Source: Malaya genurostris (taxonomy: Eukaryota > Arthropoda > Insecta > Diptera > Culicidae). Taken from it: 64,000 bases of DNA. The stretch covers positions 119,192,689 to 119,256,688 of the forward strand of contig NC_080570.1 in the NCBI RefSeq assembly GCF_030247185.1. The letters are read 5' to 3'. Positions 11,456 to 22,854 of this stretch are shown piece by piece; the stretch's first letter is position 1; the number at the start of each line of letters is the position of its first letter. The notes beneath the pieces were generated by a model. It had not been told where the DNA came from. It made no database searches and worked only from the letters and a program-made list of their open reading frames with translations. The position numbers and the translations under genes are program-made.

Positions 11456-11590
11456 GTAGCAAATGTTGAGAATAATATTCTGTTGTTGTAGTCTAATATT
11501 ATCAGTATATCGAATAAAATTTGAATATCTAACACTTGTGAATTATTTACAGCGAAATCAAAGTGCGTCCATACTTTTTGGGACTGTCTT
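11368..11590 (+). mobile_element. DD37E Tc1-type element, 3' end only
   Basis: Coding tail, 3' UTR and terminal repeat of the same element as 12377-13287 but in the opposite orientation. It ends ...GTCCATACTTTTTGGGACTGTCTT and is followed by TA (11591-11592). No matching left terminus is found upstream, so it is 5'-truncated at or near 11368. With the other copy it forms an inverted repeat of about 200 bp around a 0.8-kb spacer. Confidence 0.75.
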
Positions 11591-11592
11591 TA

Positions 11593-12374
11593 TATCATAC
11601 CGGAATCCAATCCATTTCATGCAGTAGATTAGCGTTGTGAGGAAAAGTTGTCGACTTTGATCATGTAGGGAGTTTGTTTCAACCGAAATCGCAGAATGGT
11701 AGAGAAACTTAAAGCTATAAAAATAACTGCTTGCATACAAAACTTGAACACAAACTTGGCGAAGGAAGCTTAAATATCGAAATACGTATCTCAATTATGT
11801 ACAAAGATTTCATTGCATACATTTGGGCTATTGATGTAATTTCGTCGGCTACAAAACAAATACAAACCAATACAAACAGGGGGTTCCTAATAAAGATCAA
11901 TCTAAGAAGACTATCGTGCAATTGCGAATGAGTGTGACGATTGATTGAACTGTTTGATTGAAAATGTGCTTCCCTTCCCTTCTTCGTTTATCATAAGACA
12001 AACTTATGGAACTCATTTACTATCTTTATGTCTGAAAGTCATAACTCGTTCTGATGACTTTCGAATAGCATTCTGTCTGAGTGTAGTTACGTTTGATAAT
12101 ACACTAAGGTCTTTCTTTTACGCGAGGAAATACGTCCCGCTTAAAAAATACGTAACTTCGAAAATCCACTAAAAAAAACGAAAAACAAGAAATTTTGGTT
12201 TGGCATTAAAAATGCCTTACTCTTCACTATACGGGCCCGGGTGTCAATTAAAAAATACTAATTTAGCCGCGCAACCATTTTTTGTCATAATTTGGAACGC
12301 TTATAACACTGTCATTTGTTGAAGGATTCATACAATTGAACTACCACTCGATTCGGAAACATTTAATTTAAACA
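11593..12374. other. spacer between inverted DD37E copies
   Basis: No gene. At 12102-12170 there is a diverged copy of the dispersed CACTAAGGTCTTTTTTACGCG repeat also present at 28179 and 28507. Confidence 0.45.
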
Positions 12375-12376
12375 TA

Positions 12377-13287
12377 AAAACTGTCCCAGAAAGTATGGAC
12401 GCACTTTGATTTCGCTGTAAATAATTCACAAGCGTTAGATATTCAAATTTTATTCGATATACTGATAATATTAGACTACAACAACAGAATATTATTCTCA
12501 ACATTTGCTCCTTAGCCATTGTAGACTAGCTGGCGCACCTTCTGGTGAACGTTCCTCATTAAATTCCGTACAGACTTCTTGGCGACAAGTTTTGACACTT
12601 ATTTCCAATCTTTTTCGAACCGTTGAATGGTTTCGGCTGCCGTTTCCTAAGATGTGCCTTCGCTAATGCCCAAAATTCCTCAATTGGTCGAAGTTATGGG
12701 CAATTTGATGGATTTATGTCTTTTGGAACGAAAGTGACATTTTTGGTATTATACCATTCTACCGTTGATTTCGAGTAGTGGCAAGAAGCAAGATCTGGCC
12801 AGAAGACAACAGGATCCTTGTGACTTCGAATCATGGATAGAAGTCGTTTTTGTGAACATTCCTTGATGTATATTTCGCTGTTCATTAAAACAGTGGTGAT
12901 GAAGGGTTTCGAAATCTTACCGCAGCTACAAATTGCTTGCCAGACCATAGCTTTCTTACCAAATTTTTCGACTTCTATCGATGTCTCGGACTGGTTTAAC
13001 ACTTGCCCTTATCGCACCATAAAATATTGTGGTTCCGGTTTTGACATTTTTGCTATCTTTCTCAGTGACAGTCCTCGTTCTGTGCACCATTTGTACACAA
13101 TTTTTCGACCTTGTTCTGCTGAAAGTCCACGCATTTCGAAACAAACTAATGAAAACAAATAAACAACTGCATAAGTGGTTAGAGAAGAGTGTAAACAACA
13201 GGACGCAGCCATAAAAATTGACAGATTCTGAACCATTGCGAAATGACAGCGGTTTTTGGTTGCGTCCATACTTTCTGGGACAGTCTT
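12377..13287 (-). mobile_element. DD37E (ITmD37E) Tc1-type transposon, internally deleted
   Basis: TA flanks at 12375-12376 and 13288-13289; ends AAAACTGTCCCAGAAAGTATG and its inverse ...CATACTTTCTGGGACAGTCTT. Transposase reads on the minus strand: MRGLSAEQGRKIVYKW... (start near 13134) gives the N-terminal helix-turn-helix, then a deletion joins it to a frame (13002-12694) carrying KKAMVWQAICSCGK and the second Asp in FWPDLASCHYS. The expected final Glu lies 37 residues on, beyond a CAA-to-TAA nonsense codon after NPSNCP. The spacing is the mosquito DD37E type. At 911 bp against an expected 1.3 kb, and with the first Asp lost, it is dead. Confidence 0.85.
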
Positions 13288-13320
13288 TAGTTGTAATTAA
13301 TATTTGTGTTAGTCGAAAAA

Positions 13321-13690
13321 TGTTGACTTCCCCAAATTGGAATCATTTTGCCTCCCATTCTCCCTGTTAACGACACTTGCTATGCTCATCTCCCCATAAA
13401 AATACCCTTATGAAAATTTCTGAAGGGCAAGAATTGTCTGTGCGAAGTTTGACACCCCCATTTAAAAGGCACTTGCTACATATCTAAGGTATGAAAAATT
13501 CATTCTCGTCAAGTTATTTGAATTTTTCCATGCCCCCCTCCCCCTCCTTTTTAATGACACTTGATACGCTCCCTCCACGATAAAAATGAACCTATGACCA
13601 TCTCTGAAACGCTAAAAATACCTGTATCAAGTTTGGTGGCAATCCGTTCAGTAGTTCCAGAGTTATGCCGTTACAAACGTACAAACTTAC
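13321..13690 (+). repeat. tandem pair of a ~200-bp dispersed repeat
   Basis: Two diverged monomers, each with a C-rich start (CCCCCCTCCCCCTCC in the second), ACACTTG(C/A)TA(T/C)GCTC, then ATAAAAATACCCTTATGA-like sequence and AAGTTTG. Ends at a segment (CAGTAGTTCCAGAGTTATGC) characteristic of dipteran LINE or Helitron tails. Non-coding. Confidence 0.55.
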
Positions 13691-15039
13691 ATCCTTCTTT
13701 AAATAAAAGGCAATTCTATGAAAAACTGATATACGATCTCTCAGAATTTTGTAATATTTGGAAGAATTGTTCTCCATCGTTGAATATTAGTCCCGTATTT
13801 TTTTTATTTGGTCATTAGTGTTGATCATTTCCTTGTTAAGGTTCGATTTTCTTCAAAAAATACATTTAAAAAAAAATTATAACTTTTGAACCACTCGACC
13901 GATGCTGCTAATTTTTGAATATGTTGTCAATAAATTCCTATTGTTTTTAGGAAAAATATGCGAATATTGTTATGAAGACAAGAAAACATGCATCGCCAAA
14001 TTTTGGATATGTTACGTAAAAATGTTTCAGCGTGCATACTGTCATGAAATACTGCCCATTGGCCGCAAACCATGAAAACCGATAAAAAGCTATACAATTA
14101 ACTTTTTCAAACACAAAACTTCAACTTTACAATTTTTTATATAGATAATACCAAGGATGGCTTTTATCGTATCAAAGAACGCTCACTCGTAACTCTTCCA
14201 CGATTGAATCAGTGCCATCAAAGAGAGACGGAAATCATCGCAACAACAAAAAAACCGGCATGGTACATTTAACATAGAATAGACACTAGTGCGAGAGCGA
14301 ATTTCTCTCGGTGAACCGTCTGAGAATCAACGGCTAGCACGCTGCTGTGGAAATTCTCTCTGAAGCAACAAACGGTCGCTTATTCTCGTTTCGCGATCCG
14401 ATTCTGTATGGGCAGTGGATAATTGCGATAGAATCATTTTACTATTGCCGCTTATTCTAACTGTGTGCTTATAACCTTTGTATAAGTTGTGTCTATGAAA
14501 ATGTCTGTGAATGCTCCACACAAGGGTTTTGAAATATTGTAACCTAGTATGAGAATCATCAAGTCGAATCATCGATTCGATTTTCTGCGATAATTGTCAA
14601 CTTGCGATTCTCTCTTGGTAAATTCCACACAGCGGCGATCATTATCAGACTGAAATTTTTTTAAGGGCCATGAAATACTCAAAGTATGAAGTGGAGCGAA
14701 GAAATGTAGAAAAATTCTCTCGAGGTTCATGCATTGAGAGACTCGAATTCTTGTAACATCTTCTACCGGATTGAAAATGTTGTATACAATATAGATAAAA
14801 ATCGAGCAGCTTCTGTCAAATTTTCAGCAATCACCAACACTGGATAATACATTTGAACGTGATCTGAAAAAAATGTGGGGATAGGAAAAAAATGATTAAA
14901 TAACTGCGTTACTTGAACTGTCAGCCATACGATCTTCGAAATCGACCCACAGTTCAATATTAGTCTCCAACGAGCCCAAAATTATTGAAATCGGTTCACC
15001 TTAAACTTAATTTTTCTCTTTATGGGCCACTCTGGTCGA
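13690..15039. other. intergenic repeat-like DNA, no gene
   Basis: 14280-14640 shows weak inverted similarity (GCTGTGGAAATTCTCTC against its diverged complement near 14600-14630), suggesting an old fold-back MITE. The rest has no recognised feature. Confidence 0.35.
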
Positions 15040-15169
15040 GGGTGAATTTTTACGTTTACGTCACTTATACCATTTTATATCTTCGGAAGTGCAATTTACA
15101 GTCATTTGATCAGCTGAGCCCAATCGTAGCGAACCAAAGTTTGTGAAAATTGGTTCGGCCATATATGAG

Positions 15170-15261
<92 letters not shown>

Positions 15262-15340
15262 AACATACACACTTACAGACATTTTTCGATCTCGTCGAGA
15301 TGAGTCGATTGGGTTTTCCAGCAATTCTAATACCTTTTTT
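15040..15340 (-). repeat. dispersed (CA)n-associated repeat
   Basis: Contains a pure (CA)n run at about 15169-15262, flanked by GTCACTTATACCATTTTAT, 'AAAATTGGTTCGGCCAT' and ACAGACATTTTTCGATCTCG. The same modules, inverted, occur at 21480-21960 and in part at 37130-38750. The conserved flank and variable dinucleotide core are typical of abundant mosquito repeats. Confidence 0.7.
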
Positions 15341-15516
15341 CTGTAGAGAATGGCAAAAAAGAACCTGTCAAAGATGAACCGGGCGCTTCATTTGTGTCTT
15401 TATCGTGTAAAAACTGACAGGCCCAAAACAACAAAATTAAGTGGTATTAACCCATGATAATCCAAGTGTTCTCCACTTTGAACCAAAAGAATTCATGTCT
15501 ATAAAATGAAATAATA

Positions 15517-16176
15517 TATATCAGCTGTTTTTCAAAGAAGGACGTATCTTACAAAAGTAAACAAATCGAGGTTCTCTCTCCTACCAATAAATGCTTCAAA
15601 ATCCTACAATTTTGTCTAAAAATTCGTATTCTACAAAAATCCCAATCTTAGTAATACAAAGAACTATAAAAGGCGAAACTGTCATTCCATCTGTTTACGC
15701 AAGTTTCGCCCTCCGTGTTCCATGCCAACAAACAGGGCGATACTTCAATTGCTAGTAAGGAAGGGCGAAACTATTTATTTTCTTTATTTTAGATGGTTAC
15801 CGAACCTTTTATTACTGGAAATAGTAAAAGAGACAATAAAACTACTCACAGTCTTAGTAGCGAAAACCAGCCAATTTCATGAAAAATGCGCAAGGGCGTA
15901 TCTTTATAATTCACACAGCAAGTATAAAAGTAAACAAATCGAAAAAGGGCGAAACTCTTTTTATGTTGATTTATTCAGTGGATATAGAAGGAAAGTGGTA
16001 ACATTTGCGTGCCTTTTGAAGATAAACTAACAATTCATCGACCAATCATAAATTGATCAGAGAATATACGATAATTTCTAAACACGATTTGAAACCAAAG
16101 TCGAAACATTCATCGATGATTTTCTCCATTTGCTGTCAATGTTAGATTCGCCGTTCTTTGAAAAACAGCTGATATA
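15517..16176. mobile_element. MITE-like element with 23-bp perfect inverted ends
   Basis: TATATCAGCTGTTTTTCAAAGAA at 15517-15539 is the exact inverse of 16154-16176, bounding 660 bp. Inside, GGGCGAAACT recurs at least three times and a segment ending AGTAAACAAATCG occurs twice (15557 and 15928), so the interior is built of subrepeats. An internal 102-codon frame (15722-16030) is probably chance. Target duplication unclear because the flanks are AT-repetitive. Confidence 0.6.
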
Positions 16177-16603
16177 ATGTTGAAAGTTGACATTGTTATT
16201 GACACGAACAAAAAAGTTATAATGTATTTATGTGCAATTCCTTTCTTCTAATATGACGCTTCTTTATCTGTCATTGTACAATCGTTCCCATACTCGTGTT
16301 CGGAACGATATGCACTCGATTTGACGCTCATACTTTCATTCGATACGAAGATTGTGTTATATCTTGTATCTGATATTGCATACAACCGGAAGCGGATTTT
16401 AGTCTTGCATGCTCGAGTGGTTTTTCTTGAAACAGAGATTGTTCCATACAATCAATATTCTACACTGTAAATTTAAACTGCGAAATTGCTATATTTCAAC
16501 AAGTTTATTTTTTTAAATATTTTTTTCACATTTCGTGCTAATTTAATACACGGAATTGAAATTGACTATATTTCCCAGTTGAGCTATAATACATTGAGAA
16601 TAC
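16177..16603. other. 3' flank of kinase gene 2
   Basis: No gene. On the minus strand a variant poly(A) signal ATTAAA lies about 60 bases after the gene 2 stop codon; no AATAAA was seen closer. Confidence 0.4.
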
Positions 16604-17925
16604 CTAAATATACCCCAAACGAACCATATCACGGCAACAGTCGGTCATGTTTTGCCGATAAATTGATTTCAAATCGCTAGAACTAAAACTTTTGCTTACA
16701 TCCTCGCCGGAATCAATCTGTTCAGCCCACTGTTCCAAATTCGGTACATCTTCGTGTTTGGTCGTGATTACTGGGAGTCCGATTGTGGTCATAATCAACC
16801 CGAAACGACCAAATCGAAGCAACTGCTGGTCGAATGCCTTCCGAGGAAATAGACGTTCGGGATCGGATCCAAGCCGTCGTATAAAATCCGACAGGGTGCT
16901 ATGGTAGAAGTTCAACAATTGATCGTAATATTGGTCCCGAAAGGCTTTACTTGTAGCGATGAATATAAAGTACGTAAGATCCAAAACCGGTGAGGCATAC
17001 CGACAGCATTGCCAGTCCAACAGGCGGATGTCAACTGCGTTACCATCCTAAAATGAAAAGAGAAAATATTTTTAACAACTATCCGAGACATTCGGTAGTT
17101 ATTGATCCGTACCTCATATTTGTAAAGTAGATTATTATGCCAACAGTCGCCGTGTGAAAGAACCGCGTACGGCTCGGCATTCTGACCGTTGAGTAAATCT
17201 CGGGCCAACTCCGGCCACGAAAGAGTCAACACCTTTTTGGTTTTCTGATAAACTTCAGGTTCCTTCTGTTCATCCAAAAGTTCCATGGTTCTGGCGGCCA
17301 TTTGAGTGTACCACGGTCCCATCAGTGCATGAGCCTTCGGGAGAGCTAAAATTTCCTTCATACTTCTGAATCGCTCAAACTTCTCCGATTGTTGATCCTT
17401 CAGAGCAAAAGAAGTCGCATGCAGATGAGCCAAAGCCTTCAACATCAGCTGATAATGTTCCAAACTCATATCCCGGTGACGATCGACCATTCGAAAACCT
17501 TCAGCTTTTAAATCCCGCATGAAAATAGCTTCCTCATGGTCAACGAAACTACTCCTGAGACAATGCGGAACCTGATGGAACGAATCTTCCCGGTTCAATC
17601 CTTTCGAACGATAAAATTCCCTCATCATGGGGAAAATCTCTTCGTAAACACTGATCTCCCGTTCGTAACAGTGACGTACGAAAAATTGCTTCCGTCGTGC
17701 TTCATTTTGGGGTGGAAGTTTTGCTATAATGCTGACTTGCTTACCCGATCGCCTGCAAGTGGCCTGGGCCCGATAGATCAAACAATTGTAGTTGTCTCCT
17801 TTCTTGGAACCGGCCGTGATTTCTAGCGTGTGATCGTCCGTATTCAACTCTGCTCGTATCAATTCCAGTAGCAACCGTTGGCTGGCGGCCACGGGAAGCT
17901 GATCGGCAATTTCCTCCGGTGCCAT
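16604..17925 (-). CDS. EcKL/CHK kinase-like protein, gene 2
   Basis: Exons 17925-17113 and 17047-16604 with a 65-bp intron (17048-17112); 418 residues. All catalytic features of gene 1 are kept: IIAKLPP lysine, CYEREISVYEE, SHGDCWHNN and DWQ. Exon 1 differs from gene 1 at only four residues that I can see (V13A, S14A, V38A, E197K) and the intron is nearly identical, while exon 2 carries many changes (for example LEQWAEQIDSGEDVSK against LEQFAEQVGTGFDVSK). Similarity ends abruptly just upstream of the ATG, so the promoter is different and regulation is probably distinct. The start follows a short leader, TTTCTTATGGCACC. Substrate unknown; same family role as gene 1. Confidence 0.92.
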
Positions 17926-18365
17926 AAGAAATTTGGTTCTATGCAAACTACAACTCTCTACCGACTGTTTATCAGTGAATTCAGCGAATGTTTTTGCAGT
18001 GGTTTCACTTTGACGATATCTAATCTGGCCAATGAATGCACCAGCACACGCTCACGTTTAACAACATCTGCCACTGATAATGCGCCGATGGGCACTTGAA
18101 ATAGAACTATTGAACGTGACGATTTTTTTTGTTTATTGTACAATCAGAAAATCTGAATACCCATAATGGGTTAAAATTTTGCTCGTGCATCGTGAAAATC
18201 CGAACTATTTGCACACCAAGTTAGTGAATTTTTTTCTAATGCGACCAAATCAATTGTCACCAACGTATTAAAAGTGTCCCGACAATGTTTGTCGACTACC
18301 ATTAAGACTGGATCGGGGGAGTACTCTCCGTTCAAGATATTGTACTAAAAACGACCGAAAAAAGT
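17926..18365. other. upstream region of kinase gene 2
   Basis: No gene. It presumably contains the gene 2 promoter on the minus strand, but no TATA/initiator pair at correct spacing was found. Confidence 0.4.
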
Positions 18366-18400
18366 ACGGGTGTGTAATGTCAGAGACATAACTGGAGGTC
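18366..18400 (+). repeat. palindrome-bearing repeat end, copy 1
   Basis: ACGGGTGTGTAATGTCAGAGACATAACTGG. The core ATGTCAGAGACAT is a palindrome with a short loop. Related copies lie at 29669-29718, 37618-37655, 47209-47262 and 57648-57680, in both orientations. Confidence 0.65.
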
Positions 18401-18959
18401 GTTTCTTTATACTTTCGAATATCAATTAGTTGATCGATTGTGTGAATTGTGCAAGCTTTCCTCTTTTTCACTACTAGAATTTGAAACGATACTCCTAAAC
18501 TAAAGTTCTGTTCGTCCATTAGATTAGTTACATCAAACATTCTGACACACAATTAAATATTACGAAATAACCAGCATAGTTTTTTATGATAAAATACTGG
18601 TGGTTCTGAAAGGAACCTTTCATTAATGGCTTCTGAGTCGGTGCTATGCATTTTATATAGCAAAGCAGCAGAAAATTCTACTACAAACTACAAGTGGTTG
18701 AAAAATTGGCCGTATACAGTATAGTGAAGAAAATTTCGCATAATTCTTTGAGTATACAATTATTGTTCTAAATAGCAACTAACAGAATTTTTATGTGAAT
18801 TATTTCATTTCGGATTTAAATATTTCAGTGGAAAAAGTTATCAAATACATTTTTGACATTCAGAAAGGCCAACTTGTGTAATTCTCTAAGATATTAAATA
18901 ATGTTGCGAATTTCGCACTGCGAAAATTGCACAAAGCTAATCAAATTATTCTGAAAACT

Positions 18960-20060
18960 GGCTCTATGACCTGAGCGTTTGAGGCTTTACACCACGCAAA
19001 AAGTCTACTTTCATTGCCGATTGCTCCTCCTGACGACCGAAGTCCAAATGAGAGGACGACCTGAGAGTTTTTATTCAAAGATTACCTTTTATATTTGTTC
19101 AGTAGATTCAGATATGTGCCTGGCTACCTCAAAACCGTCGTCCGGATGCGAAAAAGGCAAGCTCATTATTTCCAAAAGTTTTAGAAAACTTTGTTTTTCA
19201 ATTCAATATTCAGGACAAAAGAATCGATTTGAAAAATTCTGGAACTGGATCTGCGCTCAAGAACTAAATTCAGAACTTAGAACAGACTCAGAATTCAGTT
19301 GGATTTTAGTAGACTACAATTTCGAAACTGAAATCAGGCACGCAGGCTCTGAATTCTAAACCCATATTCCGGAAGTAAGCTCTGAAACTTGAAGACGATT
19401 TCTAACCACGACTACCAAAATGGGTTGCGTAGAGTACAGTAAAATAAAATTTCGCATAATTCTTTAGGAGTATTATTATGATTCTAAAAAAAAACCGAAT
19501 AGAAGAATTCTGGAAAAGAGTTCAGTTGCAATTCTTGAACTACTATTTCGTAACTGAAATCAGTTTCGGTATATAGTTCCAGAATCCAGTTTCAGAATGC
19601 GAATGAGAGTTGCGACCTGAGCGTTTGAGGTTTTAACCACGCAGAAGGTGCACTCTCCGTCGCTGCTGGTTGAATAAATCATTCTCACGACGGCTGCTTC
19701 CATCAAACACACAATGAGAAATGATAGATTTTCGACCACGGTTCCACTTTTATACGTGTTCAGATGAAGATATTTGCCTGACTACCTCAAAATCGTCGTC
19801 CTTGCGCGAAAAAGCTAAGTAAAAGTAAAGAGTTTTCCGCGTTGTTTTCAAAGTTTTAGAAAACTTAATTTTTGAGTTGTTTGTGGTTATATCACACTGT
19901 TCAAAATATTATCCTAAATTCCTGATCATATTTTTGATGAAATAACGAAAGAATTATGTTGCTACCGTTAATACAAGTCGAGATATTCACGATTAAGTTC
20001 TGCCCATTCTTCCATATGGCTAATTTTGAAAAGGCACCCCATAGTAATGTAAGTCGTACT
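18960..20060 (-). repeat. TATA-bearing dispersed module, two adjacent copies
   Basis: Read on the minus strand, the copy at 20050-19595 contains in order: a GTCGT...ACGAC hairpin with TTACTATGGGG, a GACGACGATTTTGAGGTAGTC segment, TATAAAAGTGGAACCG (about 19758-19743), a CAGCAGCGACGGAGAGTGCACC box and CCTCAAACGCTCAGG, then 13-mer repeat. A second, more decayed copy lies at 19160-18960. The plus-strand copy at 44570-45060 matches throughout. The TATA box followed by conserved leader looks like a Pol II promoter carried by the repeat. Confidence 0.6.
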
Positions 20061-20539
20061 CACGACAAAAAACGTGATGTTATTGTTTTCGAATCGCTTT
20101 CTTTATGGTCTGTCTCGCTGCATTCAAAGGAAACATTTTTTCTTTTGATTGCAGTCCAAGGTTGACTGTCATGCTCTAATTATAAGCTTTGCATTCTATA
20201 AAAATGAAAAAAAAAAAAAATGTGCGTTGTTTGATTAGTTTTTAGTATGGATTTATTAGTAGACACTATCTCTCTTTGTGGGGTCGACGACGTTCGATAG
20301 AACTAGTTCCCGTTTTATATTTTGGTTAATATTCGCTCTTTCGAGGACAAAAATCAGCGGAGTCCGACAATCACGGATGATCCCGGCCCAAAACAATCAG
20401 TTGAGATCGTTTAAATGAACTAAAAAAATAAATGGTTCCAAATGACTGCCTTGAGGTGCATCAGAGCTCATATGAAAATTTTGGCAACCACTGACCAATA
20501 TACCTCAACCAAATCCTAAGCATCAATCAAGTTATTGTG

Positions 20540-21370
20540 TTGTTGAAATTCCAGGTCTAGAATTCGAGTTCAGAATGAAATTTCAAAATTTCTAGCCGGA
20601 TAACAGCAAATAGTTCCAAAATGCAGTTCCTGAATAATGGTACTAAATTCGATGATGTTCCCACGACCAAAAGCCCTATCTGCAAACGAGAGTTTCTCTT
20701 TCGATAATTACGGAGCCATTATATCACACAAGAAAAAGTAAACTAAGAAAATTTGTCATTTTCAGTTAGGTCTTTTCATCGAGAGACGATCGGCTTCATT
20801 AACTTCCAGACTTCATTTGAACACTGAGTTCCGAACCTGCTTCGAAAAATGAGTTCTGCTAATGAATTCTGGATGTGGATTCTGGAAATAAATTCTAAAA
20901 ATTTGCAACGTAATTCTGAACCGGAATTCAGTAGCCTATTTTAACTGGTGTAGTATGTAGGAATTTTGGAATTGAATTCTAGAAATAAATTCTCGACCTG
21001 ACATGGCTTCTGGAACGGAATTTTTGATCTGAAATCTGAACCTAAATTCTAGATCAGGTTTCGGGAAATGGGATCTAGAACTGAGTTCTAGAACTGGATT
21101 CTAGAAATGGAATCCGGATCTGATTGTTGAATCAGAATGCAGGGTCGAAATTCTAAAACTGAAATTCTTGATTATAAGCCTGGTTCCTGGGTCTGGATTC
21201 TAGACCCTAATTTTTGAACTGAATTCTAGAATTCTAGAGATGGATTCCGGAACTGAATTCTTGAACTCGATTTTAAAATTGAACTCTGGACCTTATTTCT
21301 CAATTTTGGATTCTGCATTATGAAACTGAGACCATGTTTGGAACTCAGTTTCGAAATTAGACTCGTATTC
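20540..21370 (-). repeat. degenerate 13-nt repeat array
   Basis: Imperfect copies of a 13-mer, here written on the plus strand as CTGGATTCTAGAA / CTGAATTCTGGAA. It is the reverse orientation of the large array at 50960-57590. Shorter patches occur at 19200-19400. No protein-coding potential. Confidence 0.75.
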
Positions 21371-21479
21371 GAGTTGGGTTAGGAATGTGGTAAATCTCGG
21401 TTTCAATGCTTTTTCGCATTCGAGGTAAAGGCACTTAGCGGTGTTTTAGATCGAAGAATTTGAACGATGCTTTCCGATA

Positions 21480-21960
21480 GTAGTGCCTTTCTATATAGAA
21501 AGGTATTAGAATTGTTAGAAAAACCGACTTTCGAATGGAGCCTCGGAGATCCATAGTGTTATATATCATTCGTCTAAGTTCGACGAGATCGGAAAATGTC
21601 TGTGTGTGTGTGCATATTTCGAAAATATTTTTACCGCTCAATTTTCTCAGAAATGGCTGAACCGATTTTAATAAACTAAGGCTTGTTTGAAAGCTACTAT
21701 TGGGCCAAGTTAAAAAAATCAAATGACTGTGACTTTTGGTTCCGGAGATATGATGGTATAAGTGACGTACCCGACAAAAAACGTTGTTTTTTTTACCGCG
21801 CAGGATTCTCGATGATGGCTAAACCGATTTTAACAAACTTAGGCTATTTTGAAAGCTACTATTAGGCATTTCATCAAATTCGAAGATCAAATGACTGCGA
21901 CTTCTGGTTGCGGTGATATAATAGTATAAGTGACGTAACCGACAAAACACATAATTTTTT
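21480..21960 (+). repeat. dispersed (TG)n-associated repeat, two tandem monomers
   Basis: AGTTCGACGAGATCGGAAAATGTCTGTGTGTGTG is followed by two copies (about 21650-21780 and 21800-21940) of a monomer containing GGCTGAACCGATTTTAA, GAAAGCTACTATT, CAAATGACTG and GTATAAGTGACGTA. It is the inverse family member of 15040-15340. Confidence 0.7.
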
Positions 21961-22153
21961 ACCGCTCTAATGCATATAAGGGTGCTAATATTTTGGGATC
22001 ACCTCTAATTTCTTAAAGCGCTAGTGCTCAAAGGCTTAAGCACATCGAAAGAAGTCATGCATGCAAAAATTGAGCTAAATCGGATATGGATAAGCCCAGA
22101 AATTAAGGTTTGAAAATTTTGGATCTTGAAAAATCATCATACATGAAATTTCC

Positions 22154-22345
22154 GAAATCGAAAATTTTTTTCGATGCCAAAAGTCTTAAAATTGCATAAA
22201 ACGTCGAGATTTAGTGTTACATCGAAAAAAATTTTCAATTATCGACTTTCTGGGACTAGGACTTAAAATTTTTTTTGAATCTCGACGTTTCATGCAGTTT
22301 TAAGACTTTTGGAATCAAATTTTTTTTTGTCGATTTCGAAAATCT
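22154..22345. repeat. inverted repeat with 60-bp arms
   Basis: The left arm (about 22154-22215) contains CCAAAAGTCTTAAAATTGCA and AAACGTCGAGATT; the right arm (about 22281-22341) is its inverse with few differences. The spacer is about 65 bp. The same arm motif (GACGTTTTATGCATTTTTAAGAC) recurs at 29768, 29930 and 30030. Confidence 0.7.
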
Positions 22346-22854
22346 TTTGCATTGTCGACATCAACAACGGCTTGCAATTTTAAACATTCATCACCTTGTA
22401 AATCCGGAACCGGCAGTCGAATCAGGAAAAAAATCAGGAATTGTTGAAATTTCATTTTGGAATATATGAAATCGCGAACCAGCACAGTCGCAATCGGTTT
22501 GTTCGGTAATCTGACTGACAATGTCTAGCGATTGAAATAGTTTTGAGAGTACACACTTAGAAAAAATCTGTAAATTTATGTCTTTATTGATGCACTGAAA
22601 AAAAGCCTCGTAATTTACTTTTTTTTTTAAATAACTATTTATTGGAATATGAGTTAAATTTAAATTATTAAGATTTAAATTGGGTGTTCAGCCACAAGTG
22701 GTGACTTTTCAGCCCTATAATATATATATATAATTTGGTTATTACCATGAGGACATTATTTGCTTCCGCAATTCTGAGATTTTTGTGTAGGGAAAATTCT
22801 AAACCTACTTGTATTGTGTAATGGGGAAAAGGAAGTTATATACTAACTTACTAA

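Noticed and set aside
15061..15377. Frames made of repeated Thr-His or Cys-Val
   Set aside because: They are translations of the (CA)n microsatellite.
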